The translations under genes and the position numbers were made by a program. This document shows positions 1-10,948 of a DNA stretch of 64,000 nucleotides, in pieces (positions within the stretch are counted from its first letter, which is position 1; each line of letters begins with the position of its first letter). The DNA is from Paraphysoderma sedebokerense. Lineage: Eukaryota; Blastocladiomycota; Physodermatomycetes; Physodermatales; Physodermataceae. Below the pieces are notes generated by a model. It searched no databases and was not told the origin of the DNA. It saw only the letters and a list, made by a program, of their open reading frames with translations. The stretch is from assembly GCA_025602915.1 (NCBI GenBank), contig JAHLJZ010000024.1, positions 217,672-281,671 on the forward strand, given 5' to 3'.

Positions 1-216
1 CCGAAACCAACTCCAATTGTAAACGATCCAATGCAGATTGATCGTATTGTTGTCACTGGTCGGCTTTCGGAAGTTGAAAAAGCTCGTCGTAAGCAGCTTA
101 ATTTGTGTGGATATTGTGGTGGAACTCACAAACGTGAAGATTGTGTTAAATTAAAGGAAAAGAACGGTAACAAGAAAGACGAAAAGAAAGATTTAAACTT
201 GGAAGGTTCGAAGTAG
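1..216 (+). CDS. Ty3/gypsy Gag C-terminal part (partial, 5' end outside window)
   Basis: The frame is open from base 1 and stops at 214-216. It encodes a basic tail with one nucleocapsid-type zinc knuckle, CGYCGGTHKREDC (about 106-144), spaced C-x2-C-x3-H-x4-C, one residue shorter than the canonical CCHC. This is followed by a Lys/Asn/Asp/Glu-rich end. In the family, Gag forms the virus-like particle and the knuckle binds element RNA. Pol begins in the -1 frame upstream of this stop, so the Gag stop and Pol overlap. Capsid and matrix parts lie outside the window. Confidence 0.85.
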   Translation, partial: PKPTPIVNDPMQIDRIVVTGRLSEVEKARRKQLNLCGYCGGTHKREDCVKLKEKNGNKKDEKKDLNLEGSK

Positions 217-237
217 ATTCAGGAGTTACTGCGAACC
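192..237 (+). promoter_or_regulatory. Programmed -1 ribosomal frameshift signal between gag and pol
   Basis: The heptamer TTTAAAC (192-198) sits in the Gag frame as T TTA AAC, the canonical X XXY YYZ slippery site. Slipping back one base moves reading into the frame that carries the protease, 16 bases before the Gag stop. A 6-nt spacer (199-204) is followed by a perfect 6-bp stem, GGTTCG (205-210) with CGAACC (232-237). A weak pseudoknot with GGAG (222-225) and CTCC (265-268) is possible. The heptamer, phase, spacer and stem are seen in the sequence; frameshifting itself is inferred. Confidence 0.75.
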
Positions 238-3200
238 CCCCAGGACCAAGTATTCCCCCAAAACCTCCCGACATTACCCCTGTTACCTCTCCTCTCTCTT
301 CTCCTTCACCTCCTTCTCCATTACTTCGTTCCGTTTCCCGCACCTCATTCACTCTCAAAGCTTTCCTCAAACTCCCTGGTGTCAATGGCGAAACTCTTCT
401 GCCTTCAGTTCTTATCGACTCTGGTGCAGAAGGGTTGGCATACATTGATAAAGATTACTGTGAACAAAATAACATTAGAGCCCTTCGGTGTGACAATCCA
501 ATTCCTGTTGCTGCCGCCGATGGAAGTCCCCTCGCCTCTGGTATTATTACACATCAAACCAAACCACTCCATCTCAAATTCTCCAATCACTCCGAAATTA
601 TTTCCTTCCATGTCATTTCGACACCCAATCAACCCATCATTCTCGGTTACGACTGGTTACGCCTTCACAATCCTTACATCAATTGGGCTGAAGGTTCAAT
701 CACCTTTGATCCCTCATCGTTCAAGTTCCCTTCAGAATCCCAGCCTGATGATCCAGTTGAAGATCCTAGTCCACTCCAACCAAAATCTCGTAAGATTCAA
801 GTCCTCAAATATGCTGATTTCAAGAAAGAAGTTGGAGCTCAACCAATTTACATCGCATACATTCATCTAGCAGATAATCATGAGGATTCTGACGACATTA
901 CCAAAATTAAGTTTGAGATTCCAGTTCGTTACCAAAAATATGCTAATGTGTTTTCTGAGTCCGAATCTAAGGTACTACCTCCACATCGACTTAACATTGA
1001 TTGTGCAATTGATCTCGTACCAGGTAAGGAACCTCCGTGGGGACCAATTTATTCATTATCAGAGCCAGAACTCAAGTTGTTGAAGGAATACATCGATAAA
1101 ATCTCGCCCGTGGATTCATTAGACCTTCTACATCGCCCGCTGGAGCTCCTGTTCTCTTCGTCCCCAAACCTGGTGGAGGTTTAAGATTATGTGTTGACTA
1201 TCGTGGACTTAACAGTGTTACTATCAAAAATCGATACCCACTTCCACTCATTCATGAACTTCTTGATCGCTTACGCAGTGCCAAATTGTTTACAAAGATT
1301 GACCTTCGTGGTGCTTACAATGTTATCAGGGTACGCGAAGGCGATGAATGGAAAACGGCCTTTCGAACCCGCTATGGCCATTTCGAATACCTAGTTATGC
1401 CATTTGGACTTACCAATGCTCCCGCCGCATTTCAGTCTTATATCAACGATATCTTTCGTGATGTTCTTGATGCCTTCGTCATTATCTATCTGGATGACAT
1501 TGTTATCTTTTCCCAGAATGAAGAAGACCATGAGAAACATGTTGCGTTGGTATTAGAACGGTTACAGAAGCATGGCCTGTATGCAAAACTAGAGAAGTGT
1601 GCTTTTCATCAGACATCAATTGATTTCTTGGGCTATCGTATCTCCTGTGATGGTATTTCAATGGACCCCAAGAAAGTCGCTAGTATTGCAGATTGGGCAA
1701 CGCCCAAGTGCAAGCGTGACATCCAGGTGTTTCTTGGCTTTTGCAATTTCTACCGTCGATTCATTCCGAATTTCGCTAAGCTCGCTCAACCTCTAACTCG
1801 GCTGTTGAAGAAAGACGTTTCTTTCGACTGGAATCAATTCGCCGAAGAAGGTTTCCAATCCCTCAAATCCGCCTTCCTCTCCGGTAACTTCCTTATTCAT
1901 CCCGATCCATCTAAGCAATACATTCACGAATGTGATTCTTCCAATTTTGCAATCGGTTCCGTTCTTTCGCAACGAAATTCCGATAATGTTTTACATCCTG
2001 TTGCTTTCTTTTCTCGTTCTCTAAATCCTGCAGAACGCAATTATATCATCTACGATAAAGAATTATTAGCTATCAAAGAATCTCTCGTTCAATGGTGACA
2101 TTACCTCGAAGGTTGCCTAGAACCTATCCTAGTTTTCACTGATCATGAGAACTTAATCTACTAATCTACCGCTAAGGTCTTAAACCAAAGACATGCTCGA
2201 TGGTCCTTATTTTTCTCTCGTTTCGATTTGAAGTTTACTCACCGACCCGGCAAATCTAACGGTAAACCCGACGCCTTGTCTCGTAAACCTCAATATCAAC
2301 CGACAGATTCAAATCCTGAACCTCAACTTATTCTTCATTCCCAATCTCTTCCAATTTGTTCTATCACTTATTCTTATTCATCAGACTTTCTGAATCGTGT
2401 CCGCTCACTGCTGGTCAATGACGGTTTCTTCAATGAGCTCAAGAAGAAGATTCACTTCACTGATGATCCCATTCCGAGTACTCACATCCCTGTTTCTGAT
2501 TCTCGATATTCGCTAGTTAACGGCCTTTTATATCGTGACACCCATCTTTATATTCCGGAACCCCTTCGTCTTGAAATTCTCCAATCCCGCCACGATACTC
2601 CTATCGGTGGTCACTTCGGATTTCGTAAAACCTTTTCTCTAGTTGCACGCCATTACTGGTGGCCTAATCTCCGCAAATCTATCACCGATTTCGTTCGCTC
2701 CTGCGAAATTTGTTGTCGTAATAAAACTCCTCGACACAAACCTCATGGTGAACTCCTTCCTCTTCCTGTCCCTTCCGGCCCTTGGACATCGGTCTCCCTA
2801 GACTTTATTACCGACCTACCACTTTCAGATGGTCATACCTGTATTATGGTCGTTGTTGATCGATTTTCTAAGATGTCGCATTTTATTGCTCTTCCGAAAT
2901 TACCATCCGCACGTGAAGCTGTTCAAGCTTATCTTCACAACGTTTTCAAGTTGCATGGTTTTCCTAAAGACATTATTTCGGATAGAGGTCCACAATTTAT
3001 CTCCGAATTCTGGAAATGTTTTTTCGCTCTTCAAGGCACTAAAGTCAAACTGTCTAGTGGTTACCACCCCGAAACTGATGGTCAGACTGAACGTGTTAAT
3101 CAAGTATTAGAGCAATACCTACGTTGTTTCATTTCATATCATCAAGATGATTGGTACAACTTATTACATCTCGCAGAATTTTCCTATAATGCTGCTACGC

Positions 3201-3909
3201 ATTCCTCAACCAAATTATCTCCATTTGAAGCCAATTTTGGTTACATTCCTCATTTCGATCCTCGTATTCCCTCTGAATCTGCCACTCCTGCCGCCGAGTC
3301 ACTTGTCGATCGCCTTTCTTCTATTCACCGCCGTCTTCAAACTGAACTCCGCGCTGCTCAACTGGCTTACAAGGAATTTGCTGACCGAAAACGCCTACCA
3401 GCTCCCCTTTATAAAATTGGTGACAAAGTTTGGTTATTACGCTCCAATATCTCCACTACTCGACCTTCACGTAAACTCGATCACAAACGTTTTGGTCCAT
3501 TCGAAATTGTAGCTCAAATTAATCCTGTTGCTTATCGCCTCAAAGTCCCTCCAACCTTCCATTTTACCCAGTTTTTCACGTTTCCCTTCTTTCGCGTTAT
3601 ACACCCAACTCTTTCCCTGGACGTGTTCAACCTCCTCCCGATCCAATCATTGTCAATTGTGAATTAAATTATATTGTCAAATTTGTGCGTGGTAAACTTA
3701 AATATCTTGTTGATTGGGAAGGTTATGGACCTGATGATCGTACTTGGGAACCTGTCTCTCACATCCCCAAGCCTCTTCGTGATGCATTTCATGCTCAGTA
3801 TCCTTCTAAACCCTCGCCTTCGTCCCTACAACAATCTCGTCGTCGTGACGCCGCCGTTAAGGAGGGGGGTCCTGTCAGGTCTAGATCCCGTAAGGCTCGG
3901 ACAACGTAA
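198..3909 (+). pseudogene. Ty3/gypsy (chromovirus) Pol: protease, RT, RNase H, integrase, chromodomain; frame-broken
   Basis: Domains are in Ty3 order. The aspartic protease has LIDSGA near 411-428. The reverse transcriptase has [13 protein letters not shown] and YIDD-type YLDD (1487-1498). RNase H contains EYxxxDKELLAI-like [10 protein letters not shown] near 2050. The integrase shows an HHCC zinc region (about 2590-2720, ending CEICC) and DDE residues in SLDFITDLP, SDRGPQF and ETDGQTERVNQ. A chromodomain (YLVDWEGYGPDDRTWEP) lies at about 3700-3760. The reading is broken four times: a one-base loss in an A-run near 1097-1104, in-frame TGA at 2096-2098, in-frame TAA at 2162-2164, and a frame change near 3560-3575. 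The copy is therefore unlikely to be autonomous. The last codons run into the LTR. Confidence 0.9.
3859..3869 (+). other. Polypurine tract of the Ty3/gypsy element
   Basis: The purine run AAGGAGGGGGG lies four bases before the inferred LTR start TGTCAGG. This is the expected position of the plus-strand primer for reverse transcription. The assignment is by position and composition. Confidence 0.6.
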
Positions 3910-4053
3910 TAGAGATCTACCCATGCGTAGATGAGAGACAAAGTATCCTATATATTGTAGTCGTTTCCCTTTGTAAATACCTTAATCGTTGTATCAACCC
4001 TACCGAATATACAAATTCCCTTCTTATTCCGTTATATTCGGCTGTAGCCAACA
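3873..4053 (+). repeat. 3' long terminal repeat of the Ty3/gypsy element (about 181 bp)
   Basis: The stretch starts TGTCAGG right after the polypurine tract and ends GCCAACA, giving the usual TGT...ACA ends. It holds an AT-rich TATATATTG element near 3950. The 5' LTR lies outside the window, so LTR identity and target-site duplication cannot be checked. The right edge is estimated from the TG...CA rule and from where GPCR-like sequence resumes. Confidence 0.6.
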
Positions 4054-4079
4054 CCTGCCAATCTCACTCTCCAACTGGG

Positions 4080-4932
4080 GATCTCCATCCCTTTCAATTA
4101 TCTTGTTGGAGAGCGCTACGGCATGTAAACTGAACGGTTTCGTGAATCAAGTCATGTCGGCATGTAGTGTATCGATACTTCTACTACTCGCTGTTGAGCG
4201 CTATATTCAAATATGCACTCATTGGAACATCAAAAGATCAATATCGATTAAAGTCTTAATTGGATTTCAGCTGTGCAATCTCATCTGCTCACTTCTTCCG
4301 GTTGTGCTCGGGGTGCCGTTCGCCCCTCAACCATCGCAAGTTTACTGTACGCAAGACATGGCCGTAGACCAAGCCCTCTCAAGCATTTTTCGAGTTTATT
4401 TTCTAGGAGGACTCAATGCAGTCTTTCTTATCATCTTTGGGTGTTACGCTGCCATAATTTTCCGCATATGGAGTGTGCGAAAACGACTAAAATCATGCGA
4501 GTTCGAACAAAGGACGAGACTCTTGAAAATGTCATCATTATAGATGTTGGACAACATCGAAATTCCGAAGAAAAGGATTCAAACGTGAGAGTTGCAACAA
4601 TCACCAAAGATAGCCCTTTGTCCGAGAGTTCAACTGTACTCACCCCGCATTTCTCCTCAAACTCGAATCATTCAAACGAAGTACAAAAAGCGATATTGTT
4701 ACGGACCATTTCCATTTTTTTGCTATTTGCGCTATGCTGGGCAGTTTATGACCATAACTTATTACAAACTGTCATTACAAAAAAACCTGTCTCCGCGTAT
4801 TTAGATATGTGGGGTGCATATTTTATCTCTCTTCATGGAGTTTTAAACCCTTTGTTGATACTTGTTACAGATCAAAGATTCAGAAAGCCTATTAACGATT
4901 TCTTTTATATTTCGAAGAATGAAATAATGTAA
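4080..4932 (+). pseudogene. Class A GPCR pseudogene, 5'-truncated at the LTR and frameshifted
   Basis: The translated fragment matches the intact receptor downstream from the TM3 cysteine onward: ACKLNGFVNQVMS, then AVERYIQICTHW (ERY at the DRY position), the extracellular Cys in QVYCTQD, TM5, TM6 with ALCWAVYDHNLLQ, and TM7 with HGVLNPLLIL. TM1 and TM2 are missing; the LTR sits where they should be. The first half reads in one frame up to about 4490 and the second half in another, so a one-base frame change lies near 4480-4540, in the third intracellular loop. The likely history is insertion of the Ty3 element into a receptor gene, followed by decay. The 5' half may survive upstream of the element, outside this window. 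Confidence 0.75.
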
Positions 4933-5568
4933 TATAACGCATGATCGAACGCATATATCTATACAGTAAACTAAATATCCATGGAGATATATATGTGATT
5001 TTAAAGTTTGTATATAACTTACATTTGATGGTGTGAATTTTAAATTTTGTCATAAAAGTCAATGATGACTACAAATTCCCGATGCAATTATTGTATCTTC
5101 AAAGTCTTGGGATGGAGATTAGTTGTCCAGGAGTCAAGCCAATCACTGAATTTTATCCGAAAATTTCTTAGCAGTGGTTTGGGTACCTTAAACCCATAAT
5201 CGCTTCTCCATACCCTACTATCCCACATAGCAGTTCTGCACGCTTTGTCGGAATTAAATTCAACCAGACTTCAATTACCGGTGCCAATGCATTATGTATC
5301 ACTTCCCGCCTCTCCGTCTGGCTGTAGCTATATACGCAGGGCGACCTTCAGCGGTTAGTGCTAGCACAAATATACTTTACAATAGCCCCGTCAATTCAGC
5401 CACAGGTTCTGTGAAGTGACATCAAGCGAAAGCCATCCTCAAGGGAGAGGTCGCGTCGAGCACAATAGTAGAAATTACCAGGAATTCAACCCACATTATC
5501 ACTTCTTGCTCGTGTTGGGCAAAGCGCCGGCTGCTGAAAATGACTTATATATTCGTTCGAGGGATGGA
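4933..5568. other. Intergenic between the two GPCR loci
   Basis: No convincing coding sequence was found. An open frame upstream of the next receptor starts only at a GTG (5416) and its N-terminal 51 residues look non-conserved, so this stretch more likely holds the 3' end of the pseudogene and the promoter/5' UTR of the intact receptor. Confidence 0.5.
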
Positions 5569-6576
5569 ATGTCCGTTAGGAAAACTTACAATGCAGAAAT
5601 GAATTCTCCTACGGTCTTTGCTTCATGCCTTTCGGTTATATCAGTGCTATCAATTACTCTCAACTCTACGTTACTTGTAATTGCGAAACGGAAAAACCTA
5701 GCCCTATCATTCGCTAATATCCTAATTGTATGCCTAGTCGCCAGCGATGTATTCGATGCTATGTTGAACTTTCCATTCTTCCTATCAGTTGCCGTCAATG
5801 GTAGCCAAAGCATTTTAACGAATGACGCCGCCTGCAAACTCAATGCTTTCCTCAACCAAGTCATGTCATCATCCATAGTAATTACCATTGAAATGATTGC
5901 ACTGGATCGTTTTATTTTGGTTTGCACAAAATGGAAAGTTCCGAAATCATTATTAATCAAAATATATGTGGCACTTCAAATTGGTGATGTGTTTATCACA
6001 ATATTACCGGTTCTCCTTGGTTCCACCTACGTTATTCAACCATCCCAAGTCTATTGTCTTCAAGATTTGACGTCGAATAGAACTATTACTCGGATTTCGA
6101 GGACGCACTTGCTTATTGGATTGAATGCAGCATTCGTTACTATAATTGGTTGTTATGCAGTTATCATCTTGCGGGTGCGGAAAGTACAGAAGCAGCTCTC
6201 AGTTATCAGCGACAACATCGAAGCGGGCAAAAACGAAGTCATGGTAGATGGCACAAGTTCGCAGATTTCTAACGCAACGACAATTAAAACTACCCGATCT
6301 ACAGCAACTAGTCATCAGCCGTTAGTTGATGTCCAGAAAGCTATATTTATTGGAAGCATCTCAATCTGTTTCTTATTTGGTTTATGTTGGGCGGTCTACG
6401 ACTTTAATCTTTTGAAGACAGTTATCACCAAGAAGCCAGTGTCTGTGACTCTGGATAATTGGGGTGTATATTTCATCTCCCTGCATGGGATTTTAAATCC
6501 GCTATTAATTCTTACAATTGATAGAAGATTCAGGGACCCAATTGTCAGCTTTATTTACTCCCGGAAGAGTGGATAA
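5569..6576 (+). CDS. Rhodopsin-like (class A) seven-helix G-protein-coupled receptor
   Basis: A 335-residue single-exon protein with seven hydrophobic segments and the class A landmarks in order. TM1 has Asn in SITLNSTLLV. TM2 has Asp in CLVASDVFD. TM3 starts with Cys in AACKLNAF and ends with ALDRF, a DRY variant. A second Cys in QVYCLQD would form the TM3-loop disulfide. TM6 has GLCWAVYD (CW kept, Pro replaced) and TM7 has GILNPLLIL (NPxxY with Ile for Tyr). An RRFRDPIVSF helix 8 follows. TM4 lacks the usual Trp. In this family, ligand binding outside activates G proteins inside. The ligand cannot be read from sequence. The start is placed at the ATG at 5569; another in-frame ATG lies at 5599. 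A pseudogene paralogue lies 0.6 kb upstream. Confidence 0.85.
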   Translation: MSVRKTYNAEMNSPTVFASCLSVISVLSITLNSTLLVIAKRKNLALSFANILIVCLVASDVFDAMLNFPFFLSVAVNGSQSILTNDAACKLNAFLNQVMSSSIVITIEMIALDRFILVCTKWKVPKSLLIKIYVALQIGDVFITILPVLLGSTYVIQPSQVYCLQDLTSNRTITRISRTHLLIGLNAAFVTIIGCYAVIILRVRKVQKQLSVISDNIEAGKNEVMVDGTSSQISNATTIKTTRSTATSHQPLVDVQKAIFIGSISICFLFGLCWAVYDFNLLKTVITKKPVSVTLDNWGVYFISLHGILNPLLILTIDRRFRDPIVSFIYSRKSG

Positions 6577-6757
6577 AAGAAACAATGTACAGAAAAATAT
6601 TTAGCTCTAATTTAATGTATAAACTACTGATCGTGCCATGATGTTTGCACAATGATACCTTAATGTCCGTAGAGTCAAAATTGTAATTATAATAAATCAT
6701 GACAACCGATAAAACGATTTTGTATGGTAACAATACTTGAACTACTGTTTTGCTACA

Positions 6758-9700
6758 TCAAACATTGAGAGCAACGGCTCTTTTTGGCAACGGGGGAAGG
6801 TCTTCAATTGCTTTATCTTTTCCTTTCTCTTCCTTCGCCGGCATTAATGCTGCCAACAATGATGCGCTGGGTTCGATATTGCCGGCTGCAAGTGAAACGC
6901 CGATGTAATCAATTTTCGTATTAGGTTTTGCTTCTTTCAACTGGATTTCCAATATTGCGCAGGTTCTTTCAGCGCGATTGCATCGCAATGTATACTCTTT
7001 CAACTGGTTTTGCGAAAGTTTTATCTCGCGGTCTAGCTGTCGACTCTGCATCTGAGATTCTGTTAAACGAGAATCCGTGGAAATCAGTTTTGCAGATAGC
7101 TATGGGTGATATTGACGACCAATTGCAGCGAAGATAAGTGAGCGATTAGACCATTATTGAAATCGTAACTATTGTATGTTTTATCACTGTACCTCTTCAA
7201 TTTTCCTATGAGAGACTTCTAATTCGTTCTTGAGATGTGTTGTTTCATGTATCAAACTTTGTATTCGTAATTTTAAACTTGGTATATCTAACAAACGGTT
7301 AACATGGATTCGGCCAGTGATTGTTCTGATTCTTTCAAAAATGTTTATCGGGATTGCAAACTACATACCCACAATTTCATACTGGTCTTCCAAAGTTTCA
7401 CCCTTTCTTGCTTCTGATATACTCAACTTTGTTGCCCCGTTCAGCGGATTCTTGAATTCTGACAAACTTAAATTCCCACCATCTTTCGATTGATCTACGT
7501 CAGACAGTCTTTTTCCGCCTCTTACGGTAGATAAATTACTGAATTTTTGAATCGAATTCCTGAGATCAGTGAACTTTTTTGCCCACGATTCTGCTTTCAT
7601 TCGGAGCTCAAAATTTTGTTTAATCAAATTCTCCTTATCAGCTTTCGCCTTTTCAAGCATTTCCTAATCCAGAAATGCAACAGAATTTGTTCATTAAATC
7701 ACAATAACAGTAAAAGGTCATCGACCACAAATCCTTATGCAAAATCCGGTAATAAATAATGTAGAGATATACAAACCTTCGTGATCGAATACTTTCGTTC
7801 GATTGCTTTATGCGACTTTTCATCCAACACTTTTCCTTTCAAAGACAGTCTTCTTTCGTCATGTAACCTTCTGACTTGATGTTGGAGCACCTGAACTGAC
7901 ATCTGTCCGTTAATTTCTTTATCTTGGAGTTTATACTCAGATTCAAGCAGCTTTTTTTCTAATTCGTTCTGTTTAAAACGCAATGACAAAATTGAAAACC
8001 TTAGAGAGATCAGTGAAAAGTGACTTGAAAACAACCGATAAAAACAGTCAAAGATTACATTTCGATTTTTTAATTGTTCAATCACAGGTCGCAATTTTTG
8101 AAGTTCAATTGTTAATTTTGTTATTGCGATATTCTTCTCGAAAATTTCTTTCTTATCGGCATCGATTTCTGCGTCTGTTTTCTCTCTAATCGTGTCTTTT
8201 ATGCCAAGCTGAGTCTATGTATAGTTTAATAATTTTGTAAAATGTTAGATCACACGTATGTTAGTACCAGCAAACAATACAAAAATTGGAAAGAATAAAT
8301 AATTGGATACAGACCACGAAAAAATTGTTTTCTTTGACTAACTTGCCAATTTGACTCTGCAAATTCATATTATCCTGCTGCAACTTCAACCAGCTTTTCT
8401 GTAAATTTGCCTTTTCATCTTTGATGGATTGAATCTCTTTCTCCAGCGTTATTTGTTGAACAGGTGTTTCAATAATTGGTGGTTCTAGATATGGCGGAAA
8501 CGTTATTTCGTTGGTAAGAATTATCGAATCTGAACTGCGAAGAAACTTACTTTGAGCAACCTTTATTTTTAACGTATTGCATTCCAACTCTTTCTTCTCC
8601 AATCGATAAACCAAAACATTAGCTTCGTGATACATCTTATTGTAATGTTCATTCACTTCGTCCAATTTTCGGCGATACATGTCTCTCTCTGCTGTCGTTC
8701 CTTTCTATAGGGATGAACACAAGAAATGTCGGAGATGAGTTAAAAACTTAGAGTGTCGAGTGGTTTAAAGAAATGAAAAGTCTTGCCAGTTTATCATTGA
8801 GTGTGTACATCTCGGATTGTAATTTTGCAATTTTCTGACGCGAATTCGCTATCGCTAGTTGATCATCGATTGGTTTGGATTCAAAAGTGTCAGCTTGGTC
8901 GGTAGGGTCCTCTTTTCTGGCCACCATAGTATTCTAATTGAAGTCATGGAATATGTTATAGAGTTAATAGTGGCAGCTTCAATAGTAGTATAAGAAGCCT
9001 TGTCCATACCATTGCCTCTTTTTCCTTCTTACTCTCTTCATACTTTTTATGTATTTCATCGATTTTGCTCTTCAATTCCGCAATGACGGTGTTTTTTCTA
9101 CCCAATTGTTGTTCAGTTGAATTTAATTTCTTGCTAACAGTAGACAACTCTTGTTTATAAGAGTTTTCCGAAAATTGCGCTTCTGTCAGTGACGATTCCA
9201 TCTGTTGGTTGAGAAGCGTAAGATCTTGAAGTTCGGCTGTAGTCCGATTAAACGATTTTTGAAATCGCTCAATTTCTGTAAGGTAGAAATACTTTAGGAA
9301 CGCACTGGTGGAACGATAACGAAAAGTAATGACATCAACCGTTATCCTTTTCCGACACTATTGTCTTCAATTCTTCGTTTTCACTCATTAATGATCGAAC
9401 TGTTAGCTCCATTTCATGTAATTTTTCCCTTAAAATGAGCATCATTCAGTTATACCAAAAATTTTGTTAGACGTATGTATGCGCACACAATATACCTTGT
9501 TTTCTGATGCGCATCTTCCTTAGATTGCAAGACCTCATCTCTTTTCTTCATGGAAGATAACGCATCCTCCCATTGTTTCCCCAACGTTCCTTTCGATTCA
9601 GTAGCCGCTTGAATTTCTAAATACCATTTCAAACAGTTTTTAATAAAACTCCACAATTGAGCTCGTTAGAAACAGATGATCGGAAAGGATAATCATACCA

Positions 9701-10710
9701 CGAGACATTCGATTAATTGTGCTTTGTGCCATTCGTGTTTCTTTTTGCTGACTTATCAATAGTTGCTCCAATTCTTGCTTTTGAGATAACACCTATTACA
9801 TAATTAACAACTCAGTGTTTGTAAGTCAATCAAGATATATCAAACCACTTCCACCAATGAGAAAACAATAAAAGTCTTATATACCTTATCAAATTTCTTA
9901 GTCATAGAAACCAATTCTTCCTCCGTGTTTTTTTTCTGTGCAAGTATAAACTGCATTTCTTTATTCAACTTATTTTGAATTCGTTTTTGAATTTTAAGAT
10001 CAACATTGTAAGCTGCATTCACATCTCCTAATTGATTGTTAGTTTGAATAATCGATGTATACTGATTTCGAAGAGTCGATAGATCTGTTAGAATTTGCTA
10101 TAGTGAAGTTAATCATGACGTTGGGTATTGATTAAGAGTTAACACAATGTACTGCATTATGTACAATACGGATTAATAATGGGATACCTTTTGCTCTTTT
10201 CTTATTCTATCGAGTTCCTTTTCAGCCAACTCCTTCTCGGAAGTTAACTGGAGAGACTTGTTTTCACTTTTAGATAATTTGTCTTGTCTTATGTTTTGAT
10301 GCAATGTAAATTAAAATAAAAGCAATCGAAATATTAATTGAATGACTCACTTATTATATTGGAGATCCTTAAAAGTCACATCAACGATACCAAGCGATTG
10401 AGACATACAAATTACCCAATGCCTTATCCACCTTTTCAACCTCTGACCAAGCTTTTCCGATTTTAACTAATATTTCTTTTTTTCCGGCTTCACTTTCTGC
10501 CAATTGACGTTCTTTTTCAATCAATTTTCCATGGACCTTCAACATTTGTGAATCCACCATGTCAATCAAGACGGATTGAACTTTGAGTAACTCATCCGGG
10601 AGTGTTTCGTCAGCGTTGAGATTAGATGTTGATGAGGAAGATTGATCGCGGGGAGGGGTAATATACGGAAGAGATGAAGAAGGAGGGGGATATGTTGGTG
10701 CTGGTATCAT
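6758..10710 (-). CDS. CCDC40: CCDC40-like axonemal coiled-coil protein, about 16-17 exons
   Basis: Almost every exon encodes heptad-like coiled coil. Several segments align with what is known of CCDC40/FAP172. Near the N-terminus the line DELLKVQSVLIDMVDSQ is followed by an EKERQLAESEA helix. LGKQWEDALSSMKKRDE (about 9610-9540) fits the conserved KQWxxSLxxMKxRDE region. SWLKLQQDNM (about 8395-8365) fits the WLRLQQE region. CCDC40 pairs with CCDC39 as the molecular ruler that sets the 96-nm repeat of motile axonemes. The start is ATG at 10710 after a Pro/Ser-rich leader and the end is RAVALNV-stop at 6758. Introns are mostly 50-80 nt; one (donor at 8786) begins GC. The exon chain was read by eye, so single boundaries may be off. 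It converges on the GPCR gene with 181 bp between. Confidence 0.75.
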
Positions 10711-10948
10711 GGATAATTGAATATGGAACACAGTTTGTGCGTAAGTTCAATTGATTGAGTAGAATCTTGCATATGCTTTACAAAGCCAACCGCGTCTTCC
10801 AGAAACGCGTTTTTTATTGAAAATCAATGTACATCGCTAATCAATAGAACTCAATTTCATTTGTCCATGCGAATTCCGCAATCAATATTCATTCTATCTA
10901 CACGTCTGTTATCTAGTTGCACAAAATGTCATGTCCAATTCGTATCGC

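Noticed and set aside
146-632. Minus-strand frames opposite gag-pol
   Set aside because: They are antisense shadows of the retroelement's coding strand with no independent support.
2096-2164. Recoded TGA/TAA or an altered genetic code
   Set aside because: Other genes here (for example POLE3) end with TGA and the Ty3 pol also has frame changes, so decay explains it.
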